Shown here: positions 61,837 through 64,000 of the stretch, piece after piece
How positions within the stretch are numbered: position 1 is the stretch's first letter
Layout: every line of letters starts with the position of its first letter
Source: Eubacterium sp.
GTDB lineage: Bacteria; Bacillota; Clostridia; Acetivibrionales; DSM-1351
Direction: 5' to 3'
Length of the DNA: 64,000 nucleotides
Assembly: GCA_029266335.1 (NCBI GenBank)
Contig: JAQSXC010000002.1
Location: 1 to 64,000 of the forward strand
The notes under the pieces: model-generated
Databases searched by the model: none
Told to the model about the DNA's origin: nothing
What the model saw: the letters and a program-made list of their open reading frames with translations, nothing else
Made by a program: the position numbers and the translations under genes

Positions 61837-63975
61837 TTGAACTTATTTGAAACCTTGAAAAAAGAATATAATATTGATTTAAATATGGAACAAAAAGCTG
61901 CAGCCTCTCATGTGAACGGTCCGGCACTGATTCTGGCCGGACCGGGTTCTGGAAAAACAACAGTAATAACGGCTAGGGCTGCATACCTGATAAAAGATAT
62001 AGGCATAAAGCCGTTCAACATACTTACCTTAACTTTTAACAAGGTAGCTCAACTGGAAATGGAGAAGCGCTTTAACAGGCTTTATGGTGCCGGAATATCC
62101 GATAAAGTGCATTTTGCCACACTCCACAGTTTCTGTAACAGGGTGATCCGGGATTATGAAAGAATGAAGGGAAAGAGCCTCAGAAGAATAGAAGGCAGTG
62201 ATCAGGAGATCAGCAAGCATCACTTGCTCAGAGAAATATATTCAAAAGTTAATAATTCAAAAATTAATGATGATGAGCTTGAAAATCTGATAAATGAAAT
62301 CGGACTTGTGAAAAATAAACTGATCAGGGATTTTGACGGAATGACCTTTTCAACGAAGAAGTTTCCGTATATATATAAAGCGTATGAGGATTATAAGAAA
62401 AATAACCTTCTCATTGATTTTGATGATATGCTGACCTATGCACATAGTATTCTGAACAGGTATCCTGAGCTGCTCAGCCATTACAGGAGCAGGTACAGGT
62501 ATATTCAGGTTGATGAGGGGCAGGATCTTTCAAAAATCCAGTTTGAAATAATAAAGCTTCTTGCTGCCGAAAATGATAATCTGTTTATTGTGGCAGATGA
62601 TGATCAGTCAATATACAGCTTCCGGGGTGCAGAACCCAAATACATACTGGATTTTGAGAAGCAGTACAAGGACTGCAGAATATTCAGACTAGAGAACAAC
62701 TACCGTTCAACTGAAAACATTGTAGGTCTCAGCAGCAGCTTTATCAAACAAAATAAAAAGCGATTTGATAAAAATCATGTTACCCGGAATCATAAGCTCA
62801 GAGACCCTGAGATAATAAAAGCAATTGATCAGAAAGAGCAGCTGAAGTTTATTATGGATAAGATAAATCCACAAGTTTCATCCGCCGGCTCTGCAAGAAC
62901 TGTAACAGATCACGCGGAGAAAGACGGGAAAAAGCAGCTTGCCATATTATTCAGGAACAATCTTTCCTCTATTCCTATTGCTGATATGCTGGACAGAACA
63001 AAAACTCCTTTCAAAATCAGACAGAACAAGCTTTACTTCCTTAGGCACTGGCTGGTTCAGGAGGTTATGGCCTTTTTGCTTTTTGCTTTGGATCCACAGG
63101 ATGTTGAGGCCTTCTCAAAGATATATTACAGAATGAACAGGTATATATCTAAAGCAATGCTGGAATGCGCCCTGGCAGGAAACTGTTCCAAGCCGGTTAT
63201 CGATTGCATTATGAACGGAATAGATCTGAAGCCTTTTCAGATAAACGGCTTGCAGGAACTGAAGCAGGAATTTGCAAACCTGGCTAAAAAGAGGCCCTGG
63301 AGTGCGCTTGAATACATAAAAAATAATTTCAATTACCTTGATAGTGTTAAGGAATACTGTGAAATTGTAGGGTTGTCATACGAGTATTTGTGCAGGTTGT
63401 ATGGCATACTTCAGGAGATTGCTTTCAACTGTCAGACTATTGTGGAATTTTTGGACAGATTGTCTGAATTGGATAGTATGTTTGAAGGAAATACTAGTAC
63501 TGATTATGAAAGCGAGGACTGCCAGATCACATTAAGCACCTTACATTCTTCAAAGGGCCTGGAATATGACAGTGTTTTTATGATAGACCTTATGAACAGT
63601 GAAATTCCGGGGGAAAAGGCATTGGAAAAAGCTTTGGAAATAAAGGATCTCTCACTGCTTGAAGAAGAAAGAAGGCTTTTTTATGTGGGAATGACCAGAG
63701 CCAAAAAAGAATTATACCTGTTGTGTCCGGATCAACAGGACAACAATAAACTTATGGTTTCCACCTTTGTAAAAGAAGTTTCTCAGTTGTTGAACAATGA
63801 GGTCGTCAGCGGGTTGGGAGAAGGGGCAGTTGTAAGGCATGAAAAATTTGGAAGGGGAGTTGTTATTAATTCCTCAACAGGAGGACCAACCATTGAAATA
63901 AAATTCTTAAACGGAGTGGTAAAAAAACTTGATCTGCAGATATGCCTGGAAAGCAAACTGCTCAGTATAGAATGA
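61837..63975 (+). CDS. UvrD/PcrA-like superfamily 1 DNA helicase
   Basis: 712 residues from TTG 61837 (GACAGGAATGATTA upstream, weak). Helicase motifs: Q motif 'NMEQKAAASH', I AGPGSGKTT, Ia TLTFNKVAQLEM, II 'YIQVDEGQDLS' (DEGQ instead of the usual DEFQ), III VADDDQSIYSFRGA, IV 'ENNYRST', V TLHSSKGLEYDSVF, VI 'RRLFYVGMTRAKKELYL'. The last 60 residues form a PcrA-like tail (VRHEKFGRGVVIN). It has no nuclease domain. Position after the PD-(D/E)XK-DinG gene suggests joint action in recombination or repair. Confidence 0.92.
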   Translation: MNLFETLKKEYNIDLNMEQKAAASHVNGPALILAGPGSGKTTVITARAAYLIKDIGIKPFNILTLTFNKVAQLEMEKRFNRLYGAGISDKVHFATLHSFCNRVIRDYERMKGKSLRRIEGSDQEISKHHLLREIYSKVNNSKINDDELENLINEIGLVKNKLIRDFDGMTFSTKKFPYIYKAYEDYKKNNLLIDFDDMLTYAHSILNRYPELLSHYRSRYRYIQVDEGQDLSKIQFEIIKLLAAENDNLFIVADDDQSIYSFRGAEPKYILDFEKQYKDCRIFRLENNYRSTENIVGLSSSFIKQNKKRFDKNHVTRNHKLRDPEIIKAIDQKEQLKFIMDKINPQVSSAGSARTVTDHAEKDGKKQLAILFRNNLSSIPIADMLDRTKTPFKIRQNKLYFLRHWLVQEVMAFLLFALDPQDVEAFSKIYYRMNRYISKAMLECALAGNCSKPVIDCIMNGIDLKPFQINGLQELKQEFANLAKKRPWSALEYIKNNFNYLDSVKEYCEIVGLSYEYLCRLYGILQEIAFNCQTIVEFLDRLSELDSMFEGNTSTDYESEDCQITLSTLHSSKGLEYDSVFMIDLMNSEIPGEKALEKALEIKDLSLLEEERRLFYVGMTRAKKELYLLCPDQQDNNKLMVSTFVKEVSQLLNNEVVSGLGEGAVVRHEKFGRGVVINSSTGGPTIEIKFLNGVVKKLDLQICLESKLLSIE

Positions 63976-64000
63976 TTTTTACTGTTAAAAGATCTTCATG

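Overview
The window reads as a chromosome segment of a low-GC, anaerobic, spore-forming clostridium. The evidence is AT-rich intergenic DNA, strong GGAGG ribosome sites, a SpoIID-type protein, a spore-coat transglutaminase, spore-germination gene remnants, a lysine riboswitch and the clostridial SCIFF peptide cassette. The gene order queA-tgt-yajC-SCIFF-maturase-secD-secF and an intracellular GH36 alpha-galactosidase would fit Ruminiclostridium or a close relative; that placement is inference.

Region by region. 1-7 kb is an accessory, partly decayed stretch: the first codons of a DUF1657 gene divergent from a DUF421 gene, a gene split by two adjacent in-frame stops, a HAD remnant, a GC-richer CDF-like membrane protein, an HxlR regulator carrying a perfect 42-bp tandem duplication, its divergent NmrA/QorB-type reductase, and a CsoR/InrS-like metal sensor beside a DMT exporter with a histidine-rich tail. 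7-23 kb holds an acetyltransferase, a lipoprotein solute-binding protein, flavodoxin, dehydrogenase, threonine aldolase, a DEAD-box helicase, a CvfB-like RNA-binding protein, a diguanylate cyclase, a chemoreceptor, a ferritin-like protein, an uncharacterised gene translationally coupled to tgl, a PHP phosphoesterase and an acetate transporter, followed by tRNA-Leu. 24-32 kb has lysine and aspartate-family genes (ACT protein, dapB, dapA under a lysine riboswitch, and separately aspartokinase), a SpoIID protein and a FabH homologue.

32-40 kb is the most coherent block. queA and tgt (queuosine) lead into yajC and a TIGR04086 membrane protein, then the 46-residue six-cysteine SCIFF peptide, its radical-SAM maturase, a gamma-carbonic-anhydrase-like protein, and secD/secF. 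The peptide and the maturase have separate promoters with a strong terminator between them. 41-49 kb is housekeeping: dnaG-rpoD, tRNA-Asn and tRNA-Met, an HD-GYP phosphodiesterase, trmK, a Nif3 protein and the RNase P RNA gene. Just after rnpB a decayed IS1182-like transposase lies between two near-identical terminators.

49-64 kb holds an orphan PocR-PAS-PAS histidine kinase, the C-terminal remnant of a spore germination permease, several small redox and hydrolase genes, a DUF1540 peptide, an aldo/keto reductase, the alpha-galactosidase, a metallophosphoesterase, and a pair of DNA helicases (a PD-(D/E)XK-DinG/XPD fusion followed by a UvrD/PcrA-like protein).

Most genes belong to known families. 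The less-described pieces are the tgl partner gene, the regulatory architecture of the SCIFF locus, the nuclease-helicase pair, the metal sensor/His-tail exporter pair, and several unusual DNA structures (tandem duplication, tRNA/terminator foldback, duplicated terminators). No CRISPR array, complete insertion sequence or prophage was seen.
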